Assembly: GCA_021796155.1 (NCBI GenBank)
Contig: JAJYOO010000135.1
Coordinates: 1-6,557 of the forward strand
Origin: Chloroflexota bacterium
GTDB lineage: Bacteria > Chloroflexota > Anaerolineae > Anaerolineales > Villigracilaceae
DNA: 6,557 nt
Direction of reading: 5' to 3'
Part shown: positions 6,472 to 6,557 of the stretch, one piece after another
Layout of the letters: each line of letters opens with the position of its first letter
Numbering within the stretch: position 1 is the first letter of the stretch
Notes under the pieces: model-generated
Database searches by the model: none
Told to the model about the DNA's origin: nothing
Seen by the model: the letters and a program-made list of their open reading frames with translations, nothing else
Program-made: the position numbers and the translations under genes

Positions 6472-6476
6472 CTCCT
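6472..6476 (-). promoter_or_regulatory. Shine-Dalgarno of glmS
   Basis: AGGAG on the minus strand, eight bases before the ATG at 6463-6461. An overlapping AAGGA (6471-6467) lies closer. Together they give a strong initiation region and agree with the start required by the N-terminal cysteine nucleophile. Confidence 0.5.
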
Positions 6477-6493
6477 GTTTTGATATTGGCAGG

Positions 6494-6499
6494 ATTATA
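6494..6499 (-). promoter_or_regulatory. Candidate -10 box of the glmS promoter
   Basis: A perfect TATAAT on the minus strand about 30 bases before the start codon, giving a predicted leader of only about 24 bases. The best-spaced -35 (TATCCT, 6522-6517) matches poorly. A promoter with a strong -10 and weak -35 often needs an activator, and a dyad lies immediately upstream. The short leader leaves no room for a glmS ribozyme. Confidence 0.5.
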
Positions 6500-6524
6500 T
6501 TCTCATTGAAAGGCGGAGGATAGA

Positions 6525-6539
6525 TGATGTTACTCATCA
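6525..6539. promoter_or_regulatory. 15-bp dyad upstream of glmS, possible operator
   Basis: TGATG-TTACT-CATCA is a perfect inverted repeat with 5-bp arms and a 5-bp centre. Its centre (about 6532) lies near -45 relative to the start site predicted from the TATAAT box, a position where activators commonly bind. Short dyads arise by chance, so this is only a candidate. Confidence 0.5.
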
Positions 6540-6557
6540 AGTAAGAAGTGTTTTATC

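Noticed and set aside
6464..6557. glmS ribozyme in the glmS leader
   Set aside because: The leader from the predicted start is about 24 bases and the region lacks the conserved ribozyme core; the known ribozymes are much longer and mostly in Firmicutes.
1..6557. Defence system, prophage, CRISPR or integron in the window
   Set aside because: No nuclease, toxin, integrase, transposase, reverse transcriptase or regularly spaced repeat array is visible; all large frames are housekeeping, signalling or transport genes.

Overview
The window holds four protein genes, all on the minus strand. In transcription order (right to left) they are a glutamine:fructose-6-phosphate aminotransferase (glmS-type), a large membrane sensor histidine kinase, its OmpR/PhoB-type response regulator, and the N-terminal two thirds or so of an amino-acid-type ABC-transporter substrate-binding lipoprotein that runs off the left edge. 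I see no tRNA, rRNA, insertion sequence, CRISPR array, attachment site or replication origin.

The organism is most likely a member of Chloroflexota, probably Anaerolineae-like. This is inferred from the style of the proteins, not from a marker gene. The lipoprotein has a long Ala/Pro/Thr/Gln linker directly after the lipobox cysteine. The kinase has a dCache-HAMP-GAF-PAS layout, and the regulator has a KdpE-like C-terminus of the kind common in that phylum. Base composition looks near 50% GC. Any other environmental bacterium with similar families remains possible.

Layout: 6464-6557 is the upstream region of glmS, with a good Shine-Dalgarno, a perfect TATAAT box and a 15-bp dyad. Next is glmS (4676-6463), followed by a hairpin just past its stop. 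A 315-base, more A/T-rich gap (4361-4675) contains only one doubtful 69-codon reading frame. The kinase (1625-4360) and regulator (949-1638) overlap by 14 bases and form one translationally coupled two-component operon, which ends in a probable intrinsic terminator overlapping the regulator's stop codon. The 145-base leader region 804-948 precedes the lipoprotein gene. It carries three copies of ATGATTG (two direct, one inverted) that can form competing hairpins, one of which reaches the ribosome binding site.

How they may work together: the kinase reads an extracellular ligand through its dCache domain, and possibly internal signals through GAF and PAS, then phosphorylates the regulator at Asp54. 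The adjacent binding-protein gene is a natural candidate target, but nothing in the sequence proves it. glmS supplies glucosamine-6-phosphate for cell-wall and glycan synthesis and looks like an unrelated neighbour. The points most worth following up are the switch-like leader of the binding-protein gene, the KdpD/KdpE-like signalling core joined to a different sensor, and the PurF-like signature residues in the GlmS glutaminase domain.
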